Source of the DNA: Streptomyces erythrochromogenes
Lineage (GTDB): Bacteria > Actinomycetota > Actinomycetes > Streptomycetales > Streptomycetaceae
Length of the DNA: 64,000 nucleotides
Direction: 5' to 3'
Assembly: GCF_036170895.1 (NCBI RefSeq)
Contig: NZ_CP108036.1
Coordinates: 1,302,001-1,366,000 of the forward strand
Below the pieces are notes generated by a model that was given only the letters and a program-made list of their open reading frames with translations, made no database searches and was not told the origin of the DNA. The stretch's first letter is position 1. Each line of letters begins with the position of its first letter. Shown one piece after another: positions 54,412 to 62,608 of this stretch. A program made the translations under genes and the position numbers.

Positions 54412-57400
54412 TCAGGGCCCCGGGAGCGCTTCGCGGGTGCCGAGCCGGCGGAAGACCTCGTGCGCCTCCTGCTCGAACTCGCGCGCCGTTGCGGTCCGGC
54501 CCTGGGCGAGTGCGGCGTGGGCCAGGTCCCGCAGGGTGCGCGCGCGCCACAGCGGCAGTTGCAGCTTGTCCCACAGTACGAGGGACTGTCGCAGGGTCTC
54601 GGTCGCCGTGTCCCAGTCGGACGCGGCGAGGTGCCACTCGCCCAAGGTGCGCAGGACGAGGGCTTCGCCGAACACGTCCTGACGCTTGCGGGTGATCTCC
54701 AGACACCGGTCGAGCCGCTGCCGGGGCTCGGTCGTCCGGCCCTGCCGGAACTCGACCTTGGCCAGCGACAGGCTCGCGTACATGACGCCGTAGGAGTCGT
54801 CCGTCTCCTCGAAGATGGCGAGGGACTGCCGCAGCAGGGCCTCCGCACCCGCCAGGTCACCCCGCGCCCGGTGGCACAGGCCCAGTGAGCGCAGGGCTAG
54901 GGCCTCGCCGTGCCGGTCCCGGGCGGTGACGTACAGGCGGTGGGCGCGGGAGATCGCCTCCCACGCCTCGTCGTCGCGGCCCTGCTCCCGGTGGACGAAC
55001 CCGATGCCGTACAGCACATGGGCCATGGACGCGATGTCCTCCGGCTCCCGGTACTGTTCCAGCGCCGAGGTCAGCAGGGCCAGCGCCTCGTCGAAGCGGG
55101 CCTGTTCGCGGCGGGCCGCGCCCATGCCGGCCCGCGCGCCCGCGCAGCCCGTGCGTACGGACCGCTCCTCGAACAGACGCAGCGCCAGGGCGAAGAACGC
55201 GTACGCCTCGTCGAAGCGGTCCTGCTCCAGGCGGAGTTGGCCCAGACCGTTCAGCAGCCAGGCCTCGCCCTCGACGTCCCCGCCCCGGCGTACCGCCGCC
55301 AGGGCCACGTCGTGGGAACGGGACCAGGCGTCGAACTGGTTGTAGAGGGCCACGGATGCGGCCATGAGGGTGGCGGCGAGTTCGCGGGCGGCGTCGAACA
55401 TTCCGTGGTCCGCGCAGTGGATGACGGCGGCCAGCAGACACGGCTGCTCGGCGGCGAACCACGCGGCTGGCTCGTCCGCCAGGTGGGCCGACGCCTCCGT
55501 CGGCGGGACCGGCTCGCCCGCTACCCGTGTCGGCCCGCCCGTAGCGGTGACGGGGAGGAGCCGTGAAGCGCCGCCCGGGCCGTGGGCCGCCGCGATGCGG
55601 GCCATGGCCAGCCAGCGGTCGACCAGTCTGCGGACCGCCGTCTCCCGTTCCTCCGGGGACTCGTCGGCCAAGCAGCGCTCCCGGGCGTACTCGCGCGCCA
55701 GGTCGTGGATCCGGTAGCGCGTCCTGCCCGTCTCGTCGGTGCCCACGACCTCCACGAAGTGGCAGTCGACGAGTTGTTCGACCACGTCCTCGGCGTCGTC
55801 CTCGCTCACGTCCAGGAGCGGCCCGGCGACCCACGCCGCGAAGTCGGGCAGATCCATCAGGGCCAGGCGGCGCAGGGCGCGCTGCTCCTGCTCGTCCAGG
55901 TCCGCGTAGCCCATTCCGAGGCTCGCGCGCACTTCCAGGTCGCCCGCCTGCAGTTCGTCCAGCCGACGGCGCTCGTCCCTCAGGCGCGACACGAGCCGTG
56001 CCGGTGTCCAGTGGGGGCGGGCGGCGAGACGGGCACCGGCGATGCGGACGGCGAGCGGAAGCCGACCGCACAGCGCGACGATCTCGGCGGCCCGGTCGGG
56101 ATCCAGCGCGGGCCGGGTCGGACCGGCCACGCGGGCCAGCAGGTCCAGTGCCTCGGTTTCGGACGGCACCCCCAGATCGAGGTGGGCGGCGCCCTCCAGC
56201 GCGACGAGCCGGCGGCGGGCGGTGATCAGCACGGCCGAGCCGCCGCCGGGCGGGAGCAGCGGGCGCAGCAGGGCCTCGCTGACAGCGTTGTCGAGGACGA
56301 GCAGGACCCGACGGCGCGCGATGTGCGTGCGGTACAGCCCGAGGAGGTCCTCCTCGTCGCGCGCCGGGGCCTCCGGGTCCACCCCGAGGGCACGCAGCAG
56401 TCTGGCCAGGGCGTCCGCGGTCCGTACCGGCTCGGAGTCCGAGGCACGCAGGTCCACGAAGAGCTGTCCGTCGGGGAAGAGCGCGGCGGTGCGATGGCCC
56501 ACGTGGACGGCCAGGGCGGTCTTGCCGGTGCCCGACCGGCCGGAGATCACCCCGATGCGCGGTGCGGTGCGCAGCGGGTCGCCCTCCCCGAGCAGGGCGG
56601 TCGCCCAGGCCGTCTGTGCCGTACGGCCCACGAAGTCAGCTGCATCGGGGGGAAGTTGGGTGGGCACCGGACGGCCGGTGCCGTCGTGGGACCGGTCGGC
56701 ACGGCGGGTTGCCGGCATGTCCTCGCCCGAGCGCGGGGGAGCCGCCGCGGGTGCGTGCACGTGTCTCTTCCCGGCGAGCGCGGCTCTTGGGGCGGCCGGC
56801 GGCCCCAGCACCGTCGTGTCCGCCCGGAGCAGGGCGTGGTGCAGCGCGCGCAGTTCCGGGCCGGGGTCCGCGCCCAGTTCCGTACGGAGCAGCCGGCGGC
56901 CCTCCTCGTAGCAGCGCAACGCGTCGGGCATCCGGCCGGCGCGGAACAGGGCGGTCATCAGCTGGCCGCGCGGGCGCTCCCTGAGGGGGTGGGCGGCGAC
57001 GTGGGCCACCAGTTCGGAGACGAGATCCGTACGACGGTCCAGGTCCAGTTCGGCAGAGAAGCGGAACTCCTGCGCCTCCAGCCGGAGTTCCCTCAGGCGC
57101 ATGGCCTCGACACGGGCGAAGGACTGACCGAGCCCTTCCAGGGCGTCCCGGCCGCGCCACAGGCGCGACGCCGCTTGCAGGGTCTCGACGGCCTCCTCGG
57201 CCCGCCCGTCGACGGCCGCCTTCCGGCCGGCCGCGAACGCCTTCTCGAAGCAGCGGGCGTCCACGGCGGCGGGCGGGAACTCGGCGACGTATCCCGGTGT
57301 GCGGGTACGGATGGCCTCCGCGCCCTGCGTACCGGCCAGGGCCCTGCGCAGTCCGGAGACGTGCGACGCGACGAGCGCCCGCGCGGTGGCGGGCGGCTCC

Positions 57401-57582
57401 TCTTCCCAGACCAGGTCGACGAGCCGCTCGACGGACAGCACCTCACCGAGATGCACGACGAGAGCCGCGAGTATCGCGGTCGGTTTGGCGCCGTTCAGCG
57501 CGATCCTGTGTCCCCCGCTCAACACCTCGACCGGACCCAGAAGGCAAAGGTCCACCACGTCCCCCGATTTCACGTTCCGCAT
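54412..57582 (-). CDS. AfsR-type SARP regulator (BTAD-NB-ARC-TPR)
   Basis: A 1056-residue cytoplasmic regulator. The N-terminal winged helix (about 8-100: LCLLGPVEVLSGG, GAKPTAILAALVVHLGEVLSVERLVDLVW) is followed by the BTAD helical domain to about 255. The NB-ARC ATPase has Walker A GRSGTGKTA (about 352) and an IHDLAREYA segment in the MHD position. A TPR array fills the last 300 residues. Members such as AfsR bind 11-bp-periodic heptads as direct repeats. Four such heptads lie immediately upstream (57713-57752). It is the only full-length SARP in the window. Position and operator suggest it controls the cell-wall island and its own gene, not the anthracycline genes. Confidence 0.9.
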   Translation of the reverse strand: MRNVKSGDVVDLCLLGPVEVLSGGHRIALNGAKPTAILAALVVHLGEVLSVERLVDLVWEEEPPATARALVASHVSGLRRALAGTQGAEAIRTRTPGYVAEFPPAAVDARCFEKAFAAGRKAAVDGRAEEAVETLQAASRLWRGRDALEGLGQSFARVEAMRLRELRLEAQEFRFSAELDLDRRTDLVSELVAHVAAHPLRERPRGQLMTALFRAGRMPDALRCYEEGRRLLRTELGADPGPELRALHHALLRADTTVLGPPAAPRAALAGKRHVHAPAAAPPRSGEDMPATRRADRSHDGTGRPVPTQLPPDAADFVGRTAQTAWATALLGEGDPLRTAPRIGVISGRSGTGKTALAVHVGHRTAALFPDGQLFVDLRASDSEPVRTADALARLLRALGVDPEAPARDEEDLLGLYRTHIARRRVLLVLDNAVSEALLRPLLPPGGGSAVLITARRRLVALEGAAHLDLGVPSETEALDLLARVAGPTRPALDPDRAAEIVALCGRLPLAVRIAGARLAARPHWTPARLVSRLRDERRRLDELQAGDLEVRASLGMGYADLDEQEQRALRRLALMDLPDFAAWVAGPLLDVSEDDAEDVVEQLVDCHFVEVVGTDETGRTRYRIHDLAREYARERCLADESPEERETAVRRLVDRWLAMARIAAAHGPGGASRLLPVTATGGPTRVAGEPVPPTEASAHLADEPAAWFAAEQPCLLAAVIHCADHGMFDAARELAATLMAASVALYNQFDAWSRSHDVALAAVRRGGDVEGEAWLLNGLGQLRLEQDRFDEAYAFFALALRLFEERSVRTGCAGARAGMGAARREQARFDEALALLTSALEQYREPEDIASMAHVLYGIGFVHREQGRDDEAWEAISRAHRLYVTARDRHGEALALRSLGLCHRARGDLAGAEALLRQSLAIFEETDDSYGVMYASLSLAKVEFRQGRTTEPRQRLDRCLEITRKRQDVFGEALVLRTLGEWHLAASDWDTATETLRQSLVLWDKLQLPLWRARTLRDLAHAALAQGRTATAREFEQEAHEVFRRLGTREALPGP

Positions 57583-57610
57583 TCGGGGACAACGTGTCGG
57601 CCCCCACTGA

Positions 57611-57627
57611 GGTGCACGCCCTGCACC
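57611..57627. promoter_or_regulatory. GGTGCA inverted repeat upstream of SARP gene
   Basis: GGTGCA (57611-57616) and TGCACC (57622-57627) form a perfect inverted repeat with a 5-bp spacer, 28 bp upstream of the regulator's ATG. It shares the TGCA core with the heptad array 90 bp away. Confidence 0.45.
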
Positions 57628-57712
57628 GGACCTCCGGTTTCACTGTTGGCGGATGTGGCGTAGGGGTGGCCGAAACCCCTCAGGTCTGCCCATGCGGGTG
57701 GCCCGTTCCCGG

Positions 57713-57752
57713 CGTTGCATGCGTTCTGCAGAGGATCTGCATCGATCCTGCA
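57713..57752. promoter_or_regulatory. Four-heptad SARP-type operator
   Basis: CGTTGCA (57713), TTCTGCA (57724), ATCTGCA (57735) and TCCTGCA (57746) follow each other with exactly 4 bp between, an 11-bp period. The last heptad ends 17 bp before the GTG of the VanX-like gene. The array lies between that gene and the divergent AfsR-type regulator. Direct repeats with this period are the known binding pattern of SARP proteins. Confidence 0.75.
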
Positions 57753-57769
57753 GCGCCCGCCTCGACGCT

Positions 57770-58441
57770 GTGAGCGTGACGGACATCATCCTGCTTTCGG
57801 ACCCCCGGGTCGCCGCCACGCATGTCACCGACAACGGTGAACCCCTGGTCGACGCCCGGGAGTTCGCCGCGCTGCGGGTCGACACGCGGAAGACCGACCA
57901 CGACGGCTCGTACGCCCATCTGCGGGCCGACGTGCTGCGCCGGCTCCTGCTCGCACAGGAAGCGCTGCCTGCCGGCATCCGCCTGCTGATGGTGGAGGGC
58001 TTCCGGCCGCCCGCCCTGCAGCGCCGCTACTTCGACGAGTACGCGGCGACGCTGCGCACGGCGCATCCGGACGCCGGACCGGACCGCATCCGCGAGCTGG
58101 CCAGCGCGTACATCTCACCCCCGGAGGTCGCCCCGCACGTCAGCGGCGGTGCCGTGGATCTGACGCTGTGCACCGAGGACGGTGCCGAACTGTCCCTCGG
58201 TACGGAGGTCAACGCCACCCCCGAGGAGAGCGAGGGCGGCTGCCGCACCGCCGCGCTCAACGTCGGCTCCCGCGCCCGCGCCAACCGGGCGGCGATGGGC
58301 CGGGCCATGGCGGCCGCGGGGTTCGTCAACTACCCGACCGAGTGGTGGCACTGGTCGTACGGGGACCGGTACTGGGCGCTCCTGACCCAAGCGCCGGCGG
58401 CCAAGTACGGTCCCGCCTCCCTGCGCCCGACCACAGCCTGA
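57770..58441 (+). CDS. VanX-like D-Ala-D-Ala dipeptidase
   Basis: A 223-residue zinc peptidase of family M15D. The zinc ligands His123, Asp130 (SGGAVD) and His194, and the catalytic Glu191 (EWWHW), match VanX His116, Asp123, His184 and Glu181. It hydrolyses D-Ala-D-Ala dipeptides. No signal peptide is visible, so it should act in the cytoplasm. GTG at 57770 has no ribosome site, and the operator ends 17 bp before it, so a leaderless mRNA is possible. An ATG at 57692 would put the operator inside the gene. No vanH/vanA genes accompany it, so glycopeptide resistance is unlikely; wall turnover fits better. Confidence 0.87.
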   Translation: MSVTDIILLSDPRVAATHVTDNGEPLVDAREFAALRVDTRKTDHDGSYAHLRADVLRRLLLAQEALPAGIRLLMVEGFRPPALQRRYFDEYAATLRTAHPDAGPDRIRELASAYISPPEVAPHVSGGAVDLTLCTEDGAELSLGTEVNATPEESEGGCRTAALNVGSRARANRAAMGRAMAAAGFVNYPTEWWHWSYGDRYWALLTQAPAAKYGPASLRPTTA

Positions 58442-58466
58442 ACCAGCCCGACCCCGGGGGGACACC

Positions 58467-59045
58467 GTGGAGAACACCTGCATCGCAACGACGACGACCA
58501 CGTCGGCCGAGGCCTCCGAGACCAGCAAGCCGAGCACGAGCCCGGCGGCCCTCACCGACCACATGACCGCCGCCGAGTTCGACGAGGCGTTCACCGCCGT
58601 GATGCCGAGGCTGCGGCGCCGGCTGCTGGCTCTGACCGGCAATCCGCACGACGCCGACGACCTGCTGCAGGAGACGTACCTGAGGCTCTCCCGCCGGGCA
58701 CGCGCCCACACCCTGACGCGTCAGCAGCAGCCGTACGCCTACACCTGCGCGGCCGCGCTGAACCTGCTGCGCGATCTGTGGCGGCACCCCTCGCGCCAGG
58801 AGCGCTGCACCGACCGGCTGCCGGAACGCGGCTGGGACGGCGGCTTCGCCGGCAGGGAGGCCGAGGCGGTGACGGCAGCGCTGCTGCGCGGGCTGTCCCC
58901 CAAGGAAGCGGCGGCCGTGATCCTGGTCGACATCGAGGGCCTGACCCATGACATGGCGGGGGAACGGCTCGGCGCACACCGCGGCACGGTGCAGCGCAAC
59001 CGTATGCGCGGCCTCGCCAAGATCCGCGCCGCGCTCGCCGCATAG
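58467..59045 (+). CDS. ECF-type RNA polymerase sigma factor
   Basis: A 192-residue sigma factor. The first 35 residues are rich in Thr and Ser. Region 2 is at about 40-105 (MPRLRRRLLALTGNPHDADDLLQETYLRLSRR) and region 4 at about 130-190 (GLSPKEAAAVILVDIEGLTHDMAGERLGAHRGTVQRNRMRGLAKIRAAL). GTG at 58467 follows GGGGGGAC. It lies 25 bp behind the VanX-like gene and before the secreted hydrolase genes. No anti-sigma factor is encoded nearby, so activity may be set by its transcription from the SARP-type operator. Confidence 0.85.
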   Translation: MENTCIATTTTTSAEASETSKPSTSPAALTDHMTAAEFDEAFTAVMPRLRRRLLALTGNPHDADDLLQETYLRLSRRARAHTLTRQQQPYAYTCAAALNLLRDLWRHPSRQERCTDRLPERGWDGGFAGREAEAVTAALLRGLSPKEAAAVILVDIEGLTHDMAGERLGAHRGTVQRNRMRGLAKIRAALAA

Positions 59046-59122
59046 GAACCGGCCGCCGCACCGGCCGCTGCCGACCCGTACAGCACCTGCACACATCGCA
59101 CCGACCACCCGAGGGGGAACCC

Positions 59123-59998
59123 ATGCACCGTGCCCACCGCACACTCGCGACGGCGGGAGGGCTGCTGCTCGCCACCGCGTTGACCTGTACCGGTACGGCG
59201 ACGGCCGCCGTACCGCCGGTCTCCTCGGCGGCCGCGGCCGCCGCCGACTGCCGTCCCCTGGCGGACGCGCCCGCCCAGGCGCAGGCGATCGTCAACGCGG
59301 CGTGCTCACAGATCGGGGTGCCGTACTCGTGGGGCGGCGGATCCGTCCACGGGCCGACGTACGGTCAGGACTATCCCGGCGGCGGCCCCGGCGCCCACGA
59401 CAGCCAGGTCAAGGGCTTCGACTGCTCGCACCTGGTGCAGTACGCGGCCTGGCAGGGAGCGGGCATCGCCCTGCCCGAGGGGACGTGGAACCAGGCCCGG
59501 TGGAACGGCGCCACCGCCCGGTTCACCCGCGCCCAGGGAACCGCTCCGCTGCAGCCGGGGGATCTGCTGCTGTGGGGGTCGGACCCGGCCAACCTCGGCA
59601 GCGTCCACCACATCGCCGTCTACCTCGGCAACGGCAGGATGGTCGAGGCCCGGGAGTCCGGCACGCTCGTGATGGTCAGCGACGTACGGCTGGACTCCCA
59701 GTACGCGGGCGCCCTGCGCATCGCCGGCACCCAGCAGCCGCCTGCGGGCACCAAGCGGTTCATGACCTGGGGCACCCATGTGGGCCTCCGTCCCGATCCC
59801 GGCACCCAGAAGCCTCCCGTGGCCCGGCTGCCCGGCCCCACGGCCGTGGACGTGCTCTGCCAGGCACACGGGGAGACGGTCACGGCCGAGGGCTACACCA
59901 ACGACGCCTGGTCGTACCTGCCCAAGTACAAGGCGTGGATCTCGAACATCTACATCAACGACCCGGCGGCCTGGCTGCCCGGGGTTCCCACCTGCTGA
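59123..59998 (+). CDS. Secreted NlpC/P60 peptidoglycan endopeptidase with SH3-like C-terminal module
   Basis: A 291-residue exported enzyme with a signal peptide to about residue 29. The NlpC/P60 domain (about 48-205) has catalytic Cys101 (GFDCSHLVQYAA) and His163 (VHHIAVYLG). Such enzymes cut the gamma-D-Glu-meso-DAP bond of stem peptides. The C-terminal module (about 212-291: TWGTHVGLRPDP, CQAHGETVTAEGYTNDAWSYLP, ending LPGVPTC) is shared with neighbouring proteins, especially the M23 protein next door. GAGGGGGAA precedes ATG 59123. Probably attacks or remodels cell wall outside the membrane. Confidence 0.9.
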   Translation: MHRAHRTLATAGGLLLATALTCTGTATAAVPPVSSAAAAAADCRPLADAPAQAQAIVNAACSQIGVPYSWGGGSVHGPTYGQDYPGGGPGAHDSQVKGFDCSHLVQYAAWQGAGIALPEGTWNQARWNGATARFTRAQGTAPLQPGDLLLWGSDPANLGSVHHIAVYLGNGRMVEARESGTLVMVSDVRLDSQYAGALRIAGTQQPPAGTKRFMTWGTHVGLRPDPGTQKPPVARLPGPTAVDVLCQAHGETVTAEGYTNDAWSYLPKYKAWISNIYINDPAAWLPGVPTC

Positions 59999-60020
59999 CC
60001 CACCGCTTCCTCACCGCCTC

Positions 60021-60043
60021 TCACATCGCTCACATCGCTCACA
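60021..60043 (+). repeat. Short 9-bp tandem repeat in leader
   Basis: TCACATCGC occurs twice in tandem, followed by TCACA (60021-60043), just before the GAGGAG ribosome site of the M23 peptidase gene. Its role is unknown. Confidence 0.5.
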
Positions 60044-60057
60044 GAGGAGACTCCGCC

Positions 60058-60819
60058 ATGCGCGCACTCAAGCGCACCAAGTCCATCGGCCTGCTCGTCG
60101 CCACGGTCGCCGCGGCCGGGCTGGTCCCGCTCACGGCCGGCCAGGCCGCCGCCGCGCCCGCCGGCTACGCCGGATCCTGCCCGACGGCCGGCACGGTGAC
60201 CCAGGGGTGGCACTCCGGCCACGACGGCGTCGACATCGCCAACAACCGTGGTACGCCGATCCACTCCGCCGGGCCCGGCACCGTCATCGTCTCCGGCACC
60301 GCCAGCGGCTACGGCCAGTGGATCCGCATCAAGCACGACGACGGCACCGTCACCGAGTACGGCCACATGTACGAGCGCCTCGTCTCCGTGAACCAGCGGG
60401 TGAGCAGCGGCCAGCTGATCGCACGCATGGGCTCCGAGGGCCAGTCCACCGGGCCGCACCTGCACTTCGAGGCGCACTCCTCCACGGCCAGCACCCGGGG
60501 CATGGACCCCGTCGCCTATCTGGCCGAGCGCGGTGTGAGCCTGCCGTGCACCCCGGGCAGCGGAACGCCCGGTACCAACTTCACCACCTGGGGCACATCG
60601 GTCCGGGTGCGCGCCGACGCCCGGCTGAACGCTGCGGTCGTGCGCACCCTGACCGGGCCGACTCCGGTCCAGGTCCAGTGCCAGAAGCGCGGCGACTCGG
60701 TCACCGCCGAGGGCTACACCAACGACGCCTGGTCCTACATCCCGGCGCTCGGCGGCTACATCTCCAACATCTACATCGACCACCCCGCCGCCTGGCTGCC
60801 GGGGGTGGGCACGTGCTGA
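60058..60819 (+). CDS. Secreted M23 peptidase with SH3-like C-terminal module
   Basis: A 253-residue exported metallopeptidase with a signal peptide to about residue 34. The LytM/M23 zinc site is complete: His55 and Asp59 (HDGVD), with His103, His134 and His136 (GPHLHFE). The C-terminal module (about 172-253) is nearly the same as in the NlpC/P60 protein (VTAEGYTNDAWSYIP, SNIYI, AAWLPGV), ending GTC. Such peptidases cut peptidoglycan cross-links. GAGGAG lies upstream of ATG 60058. Its 3' end overlaps the next gene by 7 bp. Confidence 0.9.
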   Translation: MRALKRTKSIGLLVATVAAAGLVPLTAGQAAAAPAGYAGSCPTAGTVTQGWHSGHDGVDIANNRGTPIHSAGPGTVIVSGTASGYGQWIRIKHDDGTVTEYGHMYERLVSVNQRVSSGQLIARMGSEGQSTGPHLHFEAHSSTASTRGMDPVAYLAERGVSLPCTPGSGTPGTNFTTWGTSVRVRADARLNAAVVRTLTGPTPVQVQCQKRGDSVTAEGYTNDAWSYIPALGGYISNIYIDHPAAWLPGVGTC

Positions 60820-61220
60820 CCGGCGCCCTCACCGGCAGGAAGGGTGCCGCGGCGGCGGCTCTGGCCGCCGCGCTGCTCCTCTCCCCCGGCCTCACCCCGT
60901 CCGCGCGGGCCGCCGACTCGGCGCCGTGCACCCCCGACCGCAACTACGCGGGTACGTTCCTGTGCCAGATATGGGGCTCGAACGTCAATCTGCGGTCCGC
61001 CCCCGATCCCCAGGCCCAGGTCACCTCCACGTCGCCCCCCGGTGGCGTCCTCAGGGTTCAGTGCCAGGTCAAGGGCGGCCGTGCGACCTACGGCGACTAC
61101 TGGCACACCTGGTGGGTCAAGACCCCGGCGGTGGGCATGGCCCCGTCCGCGTACATGAGCGAGATATTCCTCGTCGGAGGCGGCAACGACGAGCCGGACT
61201 CCGGTCTGCCGAACTGCTGA
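60813..61220 (+). CDS. Secreted stand-alone SH3-like protein
   Basis: A 135-residue exported protein with a signal peptide (about 1-33, PSARA). It consists only of the SH3-like module: NVNLRSAPD, CQVKGGRATYGDYWHTWWVK, MSEIFLVGGGN, ending SGLPNC. GTG at 60813 overlaps the M23 gene by 7 bp, so it is translationally coupled to that enzyme. Without a catalytic domain it may target, protect or inhibit. A strong terminator follows. Confidence 0.8.
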   Translation: MLTGALTGRKGAAAAALAAALLLSPGLTPSARAADSAPCTPDRNYAGTFLCQIWGSNVNLRSAPDPQAQVTSTSPPGGVLRVQCQVKGGRATYGDYWHTWWVKTPAVGMAPSAYMSEIFLVGGGNDEPDSGLPNC

Positions 61221-61239
61221 ACGGCGGCCCGCACCGACC

Positions 61240-61277
61240 GGATGCCCCCGGGACCACGGCAGGTCCCGGGGGCATCC
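61240..61277 (+). terminator. Strong terminator
   Basis: A perfect 16-bp stem (GGATGCCCCCGGGACC at 61240-61255 with 61262-61277) has a 6-nt loop, 19 bp after the stop codon of the stand-alone SH3-like protein. It ends the vanX-sigma-hydrolase transcript. Confidence 0.85.
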
Positions 61278-61314
61278 GCCTCCACTTCCCTCTCCACCCA
61301 TTCCGAGGACGAAC

Positions 61315-62520
61315 ATGATGACCTTGAGCAGCACACGGATCGCGGTGCGGGCGGGCGCGCTGACCGCCGCCCTCGCCGCGTTCCTGTGCACCACCGCGAC
61401 CGCGGTCTCCGTCGCCTCCGCCGAGTCCCCCTCTGCGCGTCCGGCGGCGGTTCAGGCCGACGTGCCCGCCGGGGTGACGGCGGGCGTCGCCGTCTTCGAC
61501 CGCCAGACCGGCACCTTCACCGAACAGCTGAACACCGCCACACAGTTCAGGTCCGCGTCGGTGGTGAAGCTGCTGATCGCCCTGGACGTGCTCTGGAACC
61601 GCAGCCCCGACGCCCTGCCGGCCGCCGACCGGGGCCGGATCGACACCATGCTGCGCGGCAGCGACGACACGGCCGCGAGCACGTTCTGGTCGAACAACGG
61701 CTCGGGGGCGATCGTCGACCGGATGGTCACCCGGCTCGGCCTGACGGACACCGCCCGGCCGCCGTCCACCCACCCCGGCTACTGGGGCTACACGGCCCTC
61801 TCGGCCCGCGACACCGTGAAGATCTACCGCCATCTGCTGGACTCCGCCCCGGCGGCGACACGCGACTACATCCTCGGCGACCTGCGGCAGTCCACCCGCT
61901 GCGCCACCGACGGCTACGACCAGCACTTCGGCATCGCCGGCTCCTTCAACCGCCCCTGGGCCGTCAAGCAGGGCTGGTCGGGCTTCAGTTCGGGCGGCTG
62001 CACGGCACCGACCGCGACGACCGCGAAGGCCGCCGGGGCCGCTGAGTCCGCCGGGGAACCGGCGGGAACGGATGCCCGGACGCCGGCGGGCGCCGACGCC
62101 GTGGACCTCTCCCGTCCCGCACTGCACACGACGGGTGTGGTGGGCGCGGGCGACCGTTCCATCGTGGCGGTCTTCACCCTGCACCCCGGCGGAACGCCCT
62201 ACGGCAAGGCCTACACGGACATCGGGCGGCTGACCCGTTCGCTGGACGTCCCCGGCGCCTCCCGCCCCGCCGGGACGTGGGTCGGCACCTGGGGCAGCGG
62301 GGTCCGGGTCCGCACCCAGGCGACGACCACCTCCGGCGCGATCACCACGCTGCCCGCCGGGGTCGAGGTCCTGGTCGGCTGCCAGAAGCGCGGGCAGCAG
62401 GTCAGCCAACCGCCCTACGTCAACGACTGGTGGGCCCAACTTCCCCAGTACGGCGGCTACATGACCAACATCTATCTCAGCGTGCCGGAGAACCAGGTAC
62501 CCGGGGTGCCGGTCTGCTGA
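61315..62520 (+). CDS. Secreted class-A beta-lactamase-like serine hydrolase with SH3-like C-terminal module
   Basis: A 401-residue exported protein with a signal peptide (to about 36). The catalytic domain (about 50-320) has the SxxK motif at Ser82-Lys85 (SVVK), an SNN triad (WSNNGS) and a KQG box (VKQGWSGF), the plan of class A beta-lactamases and DD-peptidases. An Ala/Gly/Thr-rich insertion of about 35 residues (TATTAKAAGAAESAGEPAG) follows the KQG region. The C-terminal module (about 322-401: GVRVRTQA, CQKRGQQV, YVNDWWAQLP, TNIYL, ending PGVPVC) is that of the island. It could hydrolyse beta-lactams or D-Ala-D-Ala bonds. Confidence 0.86.
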   Translation: MMTLSSTRIAVRAGALTAALAAFLCTTATAVSVASAESPSARPAAVQADVPAGVTAGVAVFDRQTGTFTEQLNTATQFRSASVVKLLIALDVLWNRSPDALPAADRGRIDTMLRGSDDTAASTFWSNNGSGAIVDRMVTRLGLTDTARPPSTHPGYWGYTALSARDTVKIYRHLLDSAPAATRDYILGDLRQSTRCATDGYDQHFGIAGSFNRPWAVKQGWSGFSSGGCTAPTATTAKAAGAAESAGEPAGTDARTPAGADAVDLSRPALHTTGVVGAGDRSIVAVFTLHPGGTPYGKAYTDIGRLTRSLDVPGASRPAGTWVGTWGSGVRVRTQATTTSGAITTLPAGVEVLVGCQKRGQQVSQPPYVNDWWAQLPQYGGYMTNIYLSVPENQVPGVPVC

Positions 62521-62608
62521 CCGGGCTGCGGGAGCGGCCCTCGGCTCATACGGCGAGTGCCGACCCGCCGTCGCGTTGCGAGACGACCTTCGAACAAGGA
62601 GAACTGCG

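Noticed and set aside
57713..57752. CRISPR-like repeat array
   Set aside because: The units are 7 bp with 4-bp spacers and no cas genes. The pattern is that of a regulator binding site.
57653..57769. Upstream start (ATG 57692 or earlier) for the VanX-like gene
   Set aside because: It would place the four-heptad operator inside the coding sequence, and the extra residues do not fit the family.
57770..58441. Glycopeptide resistance locus
   Set aside because: Only a VanX-like gene is present. No vanH, vanA, vanS or vanR homologue is near.
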